DNA from: Psychrobacter sp. UBA3962 | GTDB lineage: Bacteria > Pseudomonadota > Gammaproteobacteria > Pseudomonadales > Moraxellaceae | Assembly (NCBI RefSeq): GCF_002385225.1 | Contig: NZ_DGDC01000023.1 | Coordinates: forward strand, 1-64,000 | Direction of reading: 5' to 3' | Length of the DNA: 64,000 nucleotides | Shown: one piece after another, positions 1 through 8,291 of the stretch | Layout: each line of letters starts with the position of its first letter | How positions within the stretch are numbered: position 1 is the stretch's first letter | The notes under the pieces: model-generated | Databases searched by the model: none | Seen by the model: the letters and a program-made list of their open reading frames with translations, nothing else | What the model was told of the DNA's origin: nothing | Position numbers and translations under genes: made by a program

Positions 1-48
1 AAATTGAGGACACGCCCTAACTCTTTTTAAAAAAAAATTGAGCTTTAT

Positions 49-933
49 ATGCCTCTAACTACTTCTGACTTATCTAATAACTCTAAACCCTCAGTTGCTA
101 TACTTTATATTGCAACCGGGCGCTACACAGTCTTTTGGGATTACTTTTATCAATCTGCGGAAAAGTATTTGCTTCCTGATTGTGATAAACACTATATCTT
201 ATTTACCGATAGTGACCTCTTAATCGACTCCCTTAAAACAAAAAGTGACCAAGTGACAGCATTCAAAAAAGAGGCTATGGAGTGGCCTTTTAGTACATTA
301 ATGCGTTTTAAATTCTTCTTAGATGCTGAGAATACAATCAAAAACCATGATTTTGTTTTTTTCTTTAATGCTAATACCGAATTCTTATCGATCATTACCA
401 AACAGGATTTACTTCCGTTAACCCCTAAAGAAAATTTAACTCTATGCTTGCAACCGCATATGTTCCATAGCAGCAGAAATAAATACACTTATGATCGCAA
501 TCCAAAGTCATCTGCTTATATTGCTTTTAATGAAGGTGAATATTATTTCACAGGGGCTTTAAACGGTGGTACAACCGAAGCTTATTTGGAACTATGTCAT
601 ACTTTATATAATAATACACAGTCTGACTTAAAGAATAACGTCATTGCTCTTTGGCATGATGAGAGTCATCTTAATAAATATGCTTTAGGGCGTAAAGACA
701 TCAAGATCCTACCTCCATATTTCACACGTGGCGAGCGTGAATATTGGAAAAAAACCTCTAAGCTTATGTTCTCCGATAAATCACATTATCGTTTTGGAGG
801 ACATGCCTACCTTAGAGGTGAAACCGATGAAAAAATCACTCAAGCTGAATGGAATAAAAACAATGCCAAACGTAGCAAAAAAATCAAATTTCGAGTCAAG
901 CAGTATATCTCCTCACTTTTTTTCAGACAGTGA
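49..933 (+). CDS. Family 6 glycosyltransferase (GT6), NXN type
   Basis: Predicted retaining galactosyl- or N-acetylgalactosaminyl-transferase related to the vertebrate ABO/alpha-1,3-GalT family, acting in the cytoplasm on a surface glycan. Seen in the 294-residue protein: the N-terminal nucleotide-sugar strand with VAILYIATGRY (about 16-26), FFFNANTEF (about 104-112) at the place of the animal DVD metal site, GALNGGT (169-175), and the acceptor-site hallmark WHDESHLNKY (202-211). Bacterial GT6 enzymes are known to carry NXN instead of DXD and to work without metal, which fits. No signal peptide or membrane anchor is visible, as in other bacterial members. Next gene overlaps its 3' end. The donor and acceptor cannot be read from sequence. 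The gene is AT-rich compared with the housekeeping genes further right, which suits transfer. Confidence 0.88.
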   Translation: MPLTTSDLSNNSKPSVAILYIATGRYTVFWDYFYQSAEKYLLPDCDKHYILFTDSDLLIDSLKTKSDQVTAFKKEAMEWPFSTLMRFKFFLDAENTIKNHDFVFFFNANTEFLSIITKQDLLPLTPKENLTLCLQPHMFHSSRNKYTYDRNPKSSAYIAFNEGEYYFTGALNGGTTEAYLELCHTLYNNTQSDLKNNVIALWHDESHLNKYALGRKDIKILPPYFTRGEREYWKKTSKLMFSDKSHYRFGGHAYLRGETDEKITQAEWNKNNAKRSKKIKFRVKQYISSLFFRQ

Positions 934-1888
934 AGCCTATAAGCAACTGAAAAAAAAGAAGAAAAAGCCTTATCGTTATTTTTATAATTTAACAACTCTA
1001 CATAGTAAGCGTAAAGCCTTTGAAAAAGAAGCGGATCTTGAACAACAGAATCAAGTAGCGAAATGCTGGGCAGAATTCATTAAACTGTACTATGGGGGGC
1101 ATCTTCAAAAATTCTCTTTACAACCAAAAAAAGAATTTCAGGATGAAAAGATCATCTGGCAATATTGGGGTCAAGGGATTTCTGAAGGCCAACTACCCCA
1201 ATCCGTGCAACTCTATTTTAAATCAGTAGATAAATATGCTGCTGACTATAAAGTAATTAGACTAGATGATAACAATATCCATGAATATCTAGACTTCCCT
1301 GATTTTGTTTGGCAGAAAAAAAACTATCCCGGATTTAGACCTGCTTTTTTTGCTGACTTACTACGGCTTGCTCTACTTGATGTCTACGGTGGTGTTTGGT
1401 TGGATGCAACTATTTACCTTACCGCTCCTTTACCCAACCTCTTGCAAGATAGTGGCTTCTTTATGTATCAACGTAGTGCTGATGCAGAAAACAAACAGCA
1501 GTGGCATAAGTTTAATAGTTATTACTTTAACTGGGAGAGCCGTCACAAGGTAAATCTATTGAACAGTATTATTTTTGCTCGTAAAAATGACCCCGTTATT
1601 CATACCTGTCTAGATCTAATATTAAATTTCTGGCAGACCCAAGAGTCTATACCGCATTACTTTTTCTTCCAGATTCTATTTGATACGTTAATAAATGGTG
1701 AGCTTGCTCAGTATCAATGCCCCATATTAGATGACACTAAACCACATTTATTAGTAGCAGCTTTACATACCCCCTATAGTGAAGCTGATTATCAAAAAAT
1801 TATCTCTCAGGCCAGTATTCATAAAATGTCCTATGTCAAAGATATCAAGTCTGGATCGTATTATGAATATTTACTGCAAAACACTTAA
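827..1888 (+). CDS. Capsular polysaccharide synthesis glycosyltransferase (GT32/Caps_synth-like)
   Basis: Glycosyltransferase of the capsular polysaccharide synthesis family, probably adding a sugar to the same surface glycan as the GT6 before it. Visible family features are IWQYWGQG (about 110-117 from the chosen start), FRPAFFADLLRLALLDVYGGVWLDAT (about 170-195, with the LDAT segment serving as the DXD-like metal/sugar site) and a hydrophilic C-terminus. The start is uncertain. The frame is open from an ATG at 728, but ATG 827 has a good AGAGGTG ribosome site 6 nt upstream; ATG 863 is a second possibility with a weaker site. Either choice overlaps the GT6 gene by 71-107 nt, so the two are translationally close and surely one transcript. 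A lysine run (about 41-47) follows the overlap. Confidence 0.75.
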   Translation: MKKSLKLNGIKTMPNVAKKSNFESSSISPHFFSDSEAYKQLKKKKKKPYRYFYNLTTLHSKRKAFEKEADLEQQNQVAKCWAEFIKLYYGGHLQKFSLQPKKEFQDEKIIWQYWGQGISEGQLPQSVQLYFKSVDKYAADYKVIRLDDNNIHEYLDFPDFVWQKKNYPGFRPAFFADLLRLALLDVYGGVWLDATIYLTAPLPNLLQDSGFFMYQRSADAENKQQWHKFNSYYFNWESRHKVNLLNSIIFARKNDPVIHTCLDLILNFWQTQESIPHYFFFQILFDTLINGELAQYQCPILDDTKPHLLVAALHTPYSEADYQKIISQASIHKMSYVKDIKSGSYYEYLLQNT

Positions 1889-1960
1889 ACTTCGAGACTC
1901 AAGCGTAGCAGCTATTTATAAGTAGCTAAATCTAGAATATAAATTAGTGGAACGAAATAA

Positions 1961-3031
1961 ATGAAAATACTAGTAACAGGTGCAGCAGGATTTATCGGCT
2001 TCCACGTGTGCCAAAAATTATTGGCCCGCGGTGATCAAATCATCGGCATTGATAACCTAAACGATTACTATGATGTATCGTTAAAGCTAGCTAGATTAAG
2101 TCAGCTAGGGGTTACTTTAGATGCTGAAGATATGGCGGCTGAGCACTCAAATCATTATGCATCATCTTCTGCTAATTTTAATTTTATTAAGCTTGATATC
2201 GCCGATCGTGCGGCAATGGAGAGTTTGTTTGCAGAACATCAATTTGATGCTGTGTGCCATTTGGCAGCACAAGCAGGCGTACGCTATTCTATTGAGAACC
2301 CGCATGTATACGTTGAAACCAACGTAGTTGGTTTTTTAAATATTTTAGAGGGCTGTCGCCAAAATAAGATAGATAATCTATGCTTTGCTTCAAGTTCTTC
2401 TGTATATGGTTTAAACCAATCACAGCCATTTAAGACCTCAGATCACACCGATCATCCCGTCTCTTTATATGCAGCCACAAAGAAATCAAATGAGATGATG
2501 GCGCACACTTATGCCCATCTGTTCGGTATTCGCTGTACCGGCTTACGCTTCTTCACCGTGTATGGCCCTTGGGGACGCCCTGATATGGCACCTATGCTAT
2601 TCGCAGACGCTATTTCTAACAACCGCCCTATCAAAGTATTTAACCATGGTGATATGAGCCGTGACTTTACCTATGTTGGCGATATTGCTGAAGGTATTGT
2701 GGCTATTTTAGATATGCCCGCCGGTAGTAAAGATGTGGATGCGCCAACCTTTGATCCGCTACACCCTAGCCCAGAGACCTCTTCTGCACCATATCGCTTA
2801 TATAATATCGGTAATAACTCACCAGTGAACTTGATGGACTTTATTCGTACGTTAGAGGCAGAGTTTGGAACAGAAGCACAGAAAATTATGATGGAGATGC
2901 AGCCAGGTGATGTGGCTTCTACTTATGCCGACTCTAGCTCACTAACCCAATTGACCGGTTTTAAGCCCAATACAGATTTAGCAGAGGGTATCAAGCACTT
3001 TTCTAACTGGTATCGTAGTTATTATAAATAA
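1961..3031 (+). CDS. NAD-dependent sugar epimerase, UDP-glucuronate 4-epimerase-like
   Basis: Extended short-chain dehydrogenase that most resembles UDP-glucuronate 4-epimerases of capsule loci, which make UDP-galacturonate as a polysaccharide precursor in the cytoplasm. Seen in 356 residues: Rossmann motif GAAGFIG near the N-terminus, DNLNDYYD, the substrate serines SSSSVYG, catalytic YAATK, and RFFTVYGPWGRPDM, a string characteristic of the glucuronate epimerase group. A low-complexity insert around residues 55-72 (rich in H, S, A) is longer than usual. It follows the glycosyltransferases by 72 nt and ends the plus-strand polysaccharide run at a terminator. Other 4-epimerase specificities cannot be excluded. 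Confidence 0.85.
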   Translation: MKILVTGAAGFIGFHVCQKLLARGDQIIGIDNLNDYYDVSLKLARLSQLGVTLDAEDMAAEHSNHYASSSANFNFIKLDIADRAAMESLFAEHQFDAVCHLAAQAGVRYSIENPHVYVETNVVGFLNILEGCRQNKIDNLCFASSSSVYGLNQSQPFKTSDHTDHPVSLYAATKKSNEMMAHTYAHLFGIRCTGLRFFTVYGPWGRPDMAPMLFADAISNNRPIKVFNHGDMSRDFTYVGDIAEGIVAILDMPAGSKDVDAPTFDPLHPSPETSSAPYRLYNIGNNSPVNLMDFIRTLEAEFGTEAQKIMMEMQPGDVASTYADSSSLTQLTGFKPNTDLAEGIKHFSNWYRSYYK

Positions 3032-3075
3032 ATAATGCATTAATCCACTCTATCTGTTGAATCATGCCATATAGT

Positions 3076-3110
3076 AAAAAGAGCCAGTCCTTAAAACTGG
3101 CTCTTTTTTT
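3076..3110 (+). terminator. Intrinsic terminator after the polysaccharide genes
   Basis: Stem AAAAAGAGCCAG / CTGGCTCTTTTT with a 9-nt loop and a T run. The A run on the other side makes it usable by the convergent galE transcript as well. Confidence 0.85.
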
Positions 3111-3161
3111 ATAGTTATATAATATAACTTAGAGTTAAGGGGGTTCTGAACATTCTAAAAG

Positions 3162-4139
3162 CTAGGACTTTTGAAATATTCGGCAACTGTCTAATAAAGG
3201 AGTTTTGGCTTCCCAATTCAGCTCCTTTTTGGCGAAATCTGCTTTTGCCCAGAACTTAGCCAAGTCACCCTCACGTCTAGGCTTTATTCTCTTGTCAATC
3301 ACGATATTATTGGCAGATTCAAAAGCACTGACCAATTCAAGTACAGTAGTACCCTTACCTGTGCCTAAGTTAAAAATATGAAAACCAACGTTTTCTAGAT
3401 AGTCGATAGCAGCCAAATGCCCTTCTACCAAATCCATTACGTTAATATAATCCCGCTCACCGGTACCATCTCTTGTGTCATAGTCATCACCAAAAACTTG
3501 CAAATAAGGCAGTTCAGAATTAGCTACCTTAATTAGATACGGCATTAAGTTATTTGGAATATCTTTGGGATTCTCACCAATTAAGCCTGAAGGATGAGCT
3601 CCTATTGGATTAAAATAACGCAGTGTTATTGCCGTGAAAGCGCTATCTGCAGTGCAAATATCACGTAGCACGTGCTCCACATGCAGCTTAGTGTAGCCAT
3701 AGGGATTAATTGGATTGGTAGGATGCTGCTCATCATAGGGTAGATATCTCGGTTCCCCATAGACTGTGGCAGAGGATGAGAAAATAATTTTGTTTACCTT
3801 ATTGTTCTGCATAGCTTTTAGCAAGGTTAAGCTACCATATACATTATTATCATAATACGATAAGGGCTTAGCAACTGATTCAGCGACCGCTTTTAGTCCT
3901 GCAAAGTGAATCACTACTTCAATAGCATATCTTGTGAAAATATCCTCAAGTAAACTTTCGTCTCTGATATCGCCTTCAATAAAATACAGTCTTTTCTGAG
4001 TAATACTCTCAACTTTATCTTTTACATTGGCATGGCTATTTGAAAGGTTATCAAGTACCAAAACCTCATAGCCTGCCTGCAAAGCAGCCACGGTAAAATG
4101 ACTGCCTATATAACCAAGACCACCGGTAACTAATAGCAT
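3162..4139 (-). CDS. galE: UDP-glucose 4-epimerase
   Basis: Interconverts UDP-glucose and UDP-galactose, giving galactose donors for the polysaccharide. The 325-residue protein shows the NAD motif GGLGYIGSH at the N-terminus, VLDNLSNS, IFSSSATVYG, catalytic YGYTK, and LRYFNPIGAHPSGLIGE, all typical of GalE. Length is slightly short of the usual 335-340 because of a trimmed C-terminus ending in a short cysteine-containing tail. It converges on the plus-strand polysaccharide genes, and its own regulation is not visible. Confidence 0.95.
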   Translation of the reverse strand: MLLVTGGLGYIGSHFTVAALQAGYEVLVLDNLSNSHANVKDKVESITQKRLYFIEGDIRDESLLEDIFTRYAIEVVIHFAGLKAVAESVAKPLSYYDNNVYGSLTLLKAMQNNKVNKIIFSSSATVYGEPRYLPYDEQHPTNPINPYGYTKLHVEHVLRDICTADSAFTAITLRYFNPIGAHPSGLIGENPKDIPNNLMPYLIKVANSELPYLQVFGDDYDTRDGTGERDYINVMDLVEGHLAAIDYLENVGFHIFNLGTGKGTTVLELVSAFESANNIVIDKRIKPRREGDLAKFWAKADFAKKELNWEAKTPLLDSCRIFQKS

Positions 4140-4230
4140 ACTACGCTTACTCTTATTTTATTTCCAAATTTATCTATACACTTATACTTATTATACCTTA
4201 CATGTCAGAAAACCTACCTAGGTGAATACC

Positions 4231-4260
4231 AAAAAAAAGCCGAACACTAAGTGCTCGGCT
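4231..4260 (-). terminator. Intrinsic terminator of ilvE (minus strand)
   Basis: Read on the minus strand: AGCCGA-(c)-CACT pairing with AGTG-TCGGCT around a 1-nt loop region, followed by eight Ts. It sits 31 nt after the ilvE stop and before galE. Confidence 0.75.
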
Positions 4261-4291
4261 ATGTTTATAAAAAAGTTGCTTAACTAATTAA

Positions 4292-5221
4292 CTAATCCAC
4301 AAAGCTCAACCAATGCATGTACTTCTCGTTACGACCATGCACTACATCGAAATATAAGCTCTGCAACTTCTCAGTCAATTCACCACGTCCGCCATTACCG
4401 ATAGTGCGGTCATCATATTCACGGATTGGGGTAACTTCAGCGGCAGTACCCGTCATGAATACTTCATCAGCCAAGTAGAACTCATCACGCGTAATGCGGC
4501 GCTCAACCACTTTAACACCCAAATCTTCGGCGAACTGGATAATGGTTCGACGGGTGATACCATCAAGAGCACCACCACCTAAATCAGGGGTATGTAGCTC
4601 TCCATTTTTAACCAAAAATAAGTTCTCACCTGAGCCCTGACATACATAACCTTGAGGGTCCATTAAGATAGCTTCATCGTAGCCACTGCGTGTCACTTCT
4701 TGGTTGGCCATAATTGAAACGGGGTAATTACTGGCCGCTTTTGCTTTACACATCGTCACGTTGGTCATGTGGTGCGTGTATGACGAGGTTTTAACACGAA
4801 TACCTTTTTGGATACCCTCTTCACCCAAATATGCACCCCACTTCCAAGCCGCAACCATGGCATTAATGCTATTACCACGAGAAGACAAACCTAGCTTTTC
4901 AGCGCCTACCCAAATAAGTGGGCGCAGATAAGCGGAATCAAAGCCATTTTGTTTTACCACTTCTTTTTGGGCTTGATCTAAGGTGGCTTTATCATAGGGA
5001 ACATCTAGCTGGAAAATCTTAGCTGAGCCCAATAAACGCTCAGTATGATCATCCAATCTGAAAATAGCAGTTCTACCGTCTTCTATCTGATAGGCTCGAA
5101 CACCTTCAAAGACTGCCATGCCATAATGCAAACTGTGAGTTAATACATGCACTTTAGCATCGGGCTGATCAATCATCTCGCCATTAAACCAAAGTTTGCC
5201 TTCTGTCGTTGCCATGCTCAT
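4292..5221 (-). CDS. ilvE: Branched-chain amino acid aminotransferase
   Basis: PLP fold-type IV transaminase that makes valine, leucine and isoleucine from the keto acids with glutamate. The 309-residue protein has HSLHYGMAVFEGVRAY near the N-terminus, the lysine of CKAKAASNY that should bind PLP, GSGENLFLV, and FMTGTAAEVTPI, as in the Escherichia enzyme. The frame stays open to an ATG at 5254, but the ATG at 5221 has AAAGGGG about 9 nt upstream, so I start there (MSMATTEGK). It stands alone with its own terminator. Confidence 0.96.
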   Translation of the reverse strand: MSMATTEGKLWFNGEMIDQPDAKVHVLTHSLHYGMAVFEGVRAYQIEDGRTAIFRLDDHTERLLGSAKIFQLDVPYDKATLDQAQKEVVKQNGFDSAYLRPLIWVGAEKLGLSSRGNSINAMVAAWKWGAYLGEEGIQKGIRVKTSSYTHHMTNVTMCKAKAASNYPVSIMANQEVTRSGYDEAILMDPQGYVCQGSGENLFLVKNGELHTPDLGGGALDGITRRTIIQFAEDLGVKVVERRITRDEFYLADEVFMTGTAAEVTPIREYDDRTIGNGGRGELTEKLQSLYFDVVHGRNEKYMHWLSFVD

Positions 5222-5351
5222 GATACTTATCCCCTTTAAGCCAGTGATAACCAAAATAGATAGACCATTTTAGTATAGCACTGCCCCTTAAATTGACCAT
5301 CATTTTTTAGTTTTATCAGGCATTTGATTTGGTTATATACGCTTATTATGA

Positions 5352-8213
5352 CTATACCACTATCTCATTCCACTTCGATATCACATATTCTCGGGTCTGA
5401 TCCCAGTGCGAAGATTCCACCACGATAGGCTCATTGGCCAAGGCGATTTGGTGCATAGCGGCCCTTAGCAATAGATAGGCTTTGGTAAGCCCTTCACAGG
5501 TTTCTGCCTCCCACACCCCAGCCTCAGCTAAGCTTTCAAAGATTCTAACGTTGTCACTCCATTTTGTCAGTTCAGGATGGTCGTGAGCATGGGCCAAAAC
5601 GGCATACTGTGCCATAAACTCAATGTCGACAATCCCGCCTGCATCTTGCTTAAGATGAAATTTACCTTCTTGCTGTGCTTGCTGATTACTGCCTAAATGA
5701 TCTTTCATTTTTGAGCGCATCTCAATGACATTTTGCTTTAAATCTTCAATGTCTCTTTTGCGCGATAGCACTTGCTGTCGGGTATGGTTAAAGGCACTCA
5801 TAACTCTTTTATCACCACAGATAGGACGAGCACGCACTAAAGCTTGATGTTCCCACACCCAAGCTTTTTCTAACTGATATCGCTCAAAGGATCGGCTAGA
5901 AACCACCATCATACCCGCATTGCCCGAAGGTCGCAGCCGCATATCAATCTCGTAGGCACGGCCATCACGGGTCTGGGTGTTTAGATAAGTCATCAGCTTT
6001 TGGGCCAAACGAGCGGTAAATTTCATACCACTAACCGGCTTAGCCCCTGTAGTCATCGCCTGCTCATTAATCTGATGAATAAATACCAAATCCAGATCGG
6101 AGGTATAGGACATCTCTATACCCCCAAGCTTGCCATACCCAATAATAGCAAAGCCATTATGGGCCTCATTCACTGACTCACCTTGCTGATTAATCGGATA
6201 GCCATGACGCTTAACCAGCTCTGAAAACGCGCGCTCCAAAGTAAATTCAAGCACTACCTCAGCAATATCCGTCAACGAATCTGACACTTTCATAATAGGC
6301 CGCTCAGCTAAGACATCGCTAGCAGCAACCGCTAATACTTGAGTGTTCTTAAACAGTCGAAGGACGTTAAGCAGCATCTCTTCATCATCTGGCTCTACCC
6401 GCAATAAGCTCTGGCGTAGAATATCAGCAAGCTCTTCTTTATCCGGCAAGTGGCGATAACGCTGCTGTAAAAATGAATCTAGTAATACCGGATAGCGGGT
6501 TAACTCGCCTGCAATCCAAGGACTGGCAGACAACATGGGGATCAGGTTGACAGTAGCATTGGGGTTTTCGGCGAGCATAACCAAATAGATAGATCGGCGA
6601 CAAATGGCCTCGATTAAATCCAACAATCTTGGGAATGCCACATTGGCCAAATCTTGCTTCTTTTCGTGTTCTAGTAGCGCATGAACCAGCACCGGATAAG
6701 CATCATCTAGGCGACCTCTAGCTTCCTCTGAGAGATTGGCCACCATTTTGCTGCTCCAAAACTGCTCAAGCTTGGATTTATTTTCTTCATTTAAAACGCT
6801 ATCTAGATTCTCCACTTCCGTATCACTGGTGACAGTGACATCTTTTGGAATCTGACGCTCAGTGACCATTCGATCAAAAGGTACATTGACGTTTTGGCGG
6901 TGCTCATCTAGACGCTGTAAAAACGCTGGCCAATCTTCAAATCCTAAGGTCACTGCCAAATTATTCTGATATTCAGCACTGTTCGGCAGGCGCTGGGTCT
7001 GTTGATCATGTATCGCTTGAATGCCATGCTCAACTCGACGCAAGAAACGATAAGCCTCTTCTAATTGCTCGTAAGTTTTATCATCAATAAAATCAAACTC
7101 GTTAAGCGCCTGCATCGCTTTTAAGCAAGACTTAACCTCCAGCTGCGGATGACGACCACCATAAATAAGCTGAAAGGCTTGCACCACAAACTCAATATCT
7201 CGAATGCCTCCAGCCCCCAGTTTGATATTGTCCAAGTCCTCACGCTGTGCTACTTGATTTTGAATCAACGACTTCATTTCACGTAAGGCGGCAAAGGCGC
7301 TATAGTCTACGTAATATCTAAAGACAAAAGGTCGCACAATGTCTTCAAGATCATCTGCGAAGTCCTGATCTACCTCATTAATGATACGTGCCTTTAACCA
7401 GGCAAATCTTTCCCAAGCACGTCCATGAGCAGAAAAGTACTTTTCTAATGCCGACTGATGAATGGCCAAGTCACTGCCCTCACCCCAAGGCCTTAGGCGC
7501 ATGTCGACTCGAAACACAAAACCTTCTGCGGTACAGGTATCTAAAATCTTGATGATACTTTGACCCAAACGAATCATAAAACGCTTGTTATCAATGCACT
7601 TAGTACCCTTTGATTTGTCTCCATCAGTCTCACCCCGAGCACGGTGCACGAAGATCAGATCAATATCACTGGATAAGTTCAGCTCCTGCGCTCCAAGCTT
7701 ACCCATAGCAAATATTGCCATATCATCATACTGAAGCTGCCCTTTCTCATCGATATATGTTGGTCTGCCGTAGCGTGCCACCAATTGCTCCCAAGCATAC
7801 TCTTTAACGAAAATAAGACATTTATCGGCAAAACTAGACAGCTCACCAGTCAGCTGCTCAAGTGGGATAACCCCCAAAGCATCTTGCCAAATCCAGCGTA
7901 GCATAAGCAGTTCGCGTAGCCGGCGTAGCCCTTTCATCACGCCCGCTTCATCCGCCCGTTCAAGCTCCCCCTCTAGACCATCGTCTAAAGTATAGTCATC
8001 AATCAAATCACAGATCTGTTGGCGAGTTAATACCTCCCCTAAGGGATAACTGGTTAAGAAGTTTTGACAAATGGTAGGTTTGCTTTCCCAGATTTGATAG
8101 GCAAAAGGGCTGGCTAGTTTCAGCTTCTGTATGTGCTCTGCCGTTATCTGATTGGCTGTCAGAGAAGAATGACCTTGAGTCAACGGATTATTAAAGCTAT
8201 GTTCAGAGGGCAT
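5352..8213 (-). CDS. glnE: Bifunctional glutamine synthetase adenylyltransferase/deadenylylase
   Basis: Adds and removes AMP on glutamine synthetase according to nitrogen status. At 953 residues it matches the full family length (about 946 in Escherichia). Two nucleotidyltransferase domains are seen, each with an intact metal motif: GAQELNLSSDIDLIF in the N-terminal deadenylylase half and GKLGGIEMSYTSDLDLVF in the C-terminal adenylylase half, with the linker GAGGIRDIEF and its second copy DAGGIVDIEF. It lies between ilvE and an insertion-sequence block, and the insertion begins about 50 nt upstream of its ATG, so its native promoter may have been displaced. Confidence 0.97.
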   Translation of the reverse strand: MPSEHSFNNPLTQGHSSLTANQITAEHIQKLKLASPFAYQIWESKPTICQNFLTSYPLGEVLTRQQICDLIDDYTLDDGLEGELERADEAGVMKGLRRLRELLMLRWIWQDALGVIPLEQLTGELSSFADKCLIFVKEYAWEQLVARYGRPTYIDEKGQLQYDDMAIFAMGKLGAQELNLSSDIDLIFVHRARGETDGDKSKGTKCIDNKRFMIRLGQSIIKILDTCTAEGFVFRVDMRLRPWGEGSDLAIHQSALEKYFSAHGRAWERFAWLKARIINEVDQDFADDLEDIVRPFVFRYYVDYSAFAALREMKSLIQNQVAQREDLDNIKLGAGGIRDIEFVVQAFQLIYGGRHPQLEVKSCLKAMQALNEFDFIDDKTYEQLEEAYRFLRRVEHGIQAIHDQQTQRLPNSAEYQNNLAVTLGFEDWPAFLQRLDEHRQNVNVPFDRMVTERQIPKDVTVTSDTEVENLDSVLNEENKSKLEQFWSSKMVANLSEEARGRLDDAYPVLVHALLEHEKKQDLANVAFPRLLDLIEAICRRSIYLVMLAENPNATVNLIPMLSASPWIAGELTRYPVLLDSFLQQRYRHLPDKEELADILRQSLLRVEPDDEEMLLNVLRLFKNTQVLAVAASDVLAERPIMKVSDSLTDIAEVVLEFTLERAFSELVKRHGYPINQQGESVNEAHNGFAIIGYGKLGGIEMSYTSDLDLVFIHQINEQAMTTGAKPVSGMKFTARLAQKLMTYLNTQTRDGRAYEIDMRLRPSGNAGMMVVSSRSFERYQLEKAWVWEHQALVRARPICGDKRVMSAFNHTRQQVLSRKRDIEDLKQNVIEMRSKMKDHLGSNQQAQQEGKFHLKQDAGGIVDIEFMAQYAVLAHAHDHPELTKWSDNVRIFESLAEAGVWEAETCEGLTKAYLLLRAAMHQIALANEPIVVESSHWDQTREYVISKWNEIVV

Positions 8214-8271
8214 GATAGGGCACGGATCCTTGAAAGTACTAGTGAGCTATAAGCCTACCACTTGACCTCCT

Positions 8272-8291
8272 CCCCTCGCTAAACCGAGGGG
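8272..8291 (-). repeat. Right-end subterminal hairpin of the tnpB element / omega-RNA 3' region
   Basis: CCCCTCG and CGAGGGG pair across a 6-nt loop. The tnpB stop codon (8279-8281) lies inside the hairpin. In this family the tnpB 3' end plus right end is the template of the guide (omega) RNA, whose guide would then be copied from the flank just beyond 8262. Confidence 0.6.

Noticed and set aside
728..826. N-terminal 33 codons of the open frame before the capsular glycosyltransferase start
   Set aside because: They lie inside the GT6 gene, have no good ribosome site at 728, and do not look like the family N-terminus.
1890..1960. AGCTA...TAGCT hairpin between the glycosyltransferase and the epimerase
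   Set aside because: Five base pairs, no T run; not a credible terminator, and the genes look like one unit.
5222..5254. 11-codon longer IlvE
   Set aside because: The AAGGGG ribosome site lies inside this stretch and points to the ATG at 5221.
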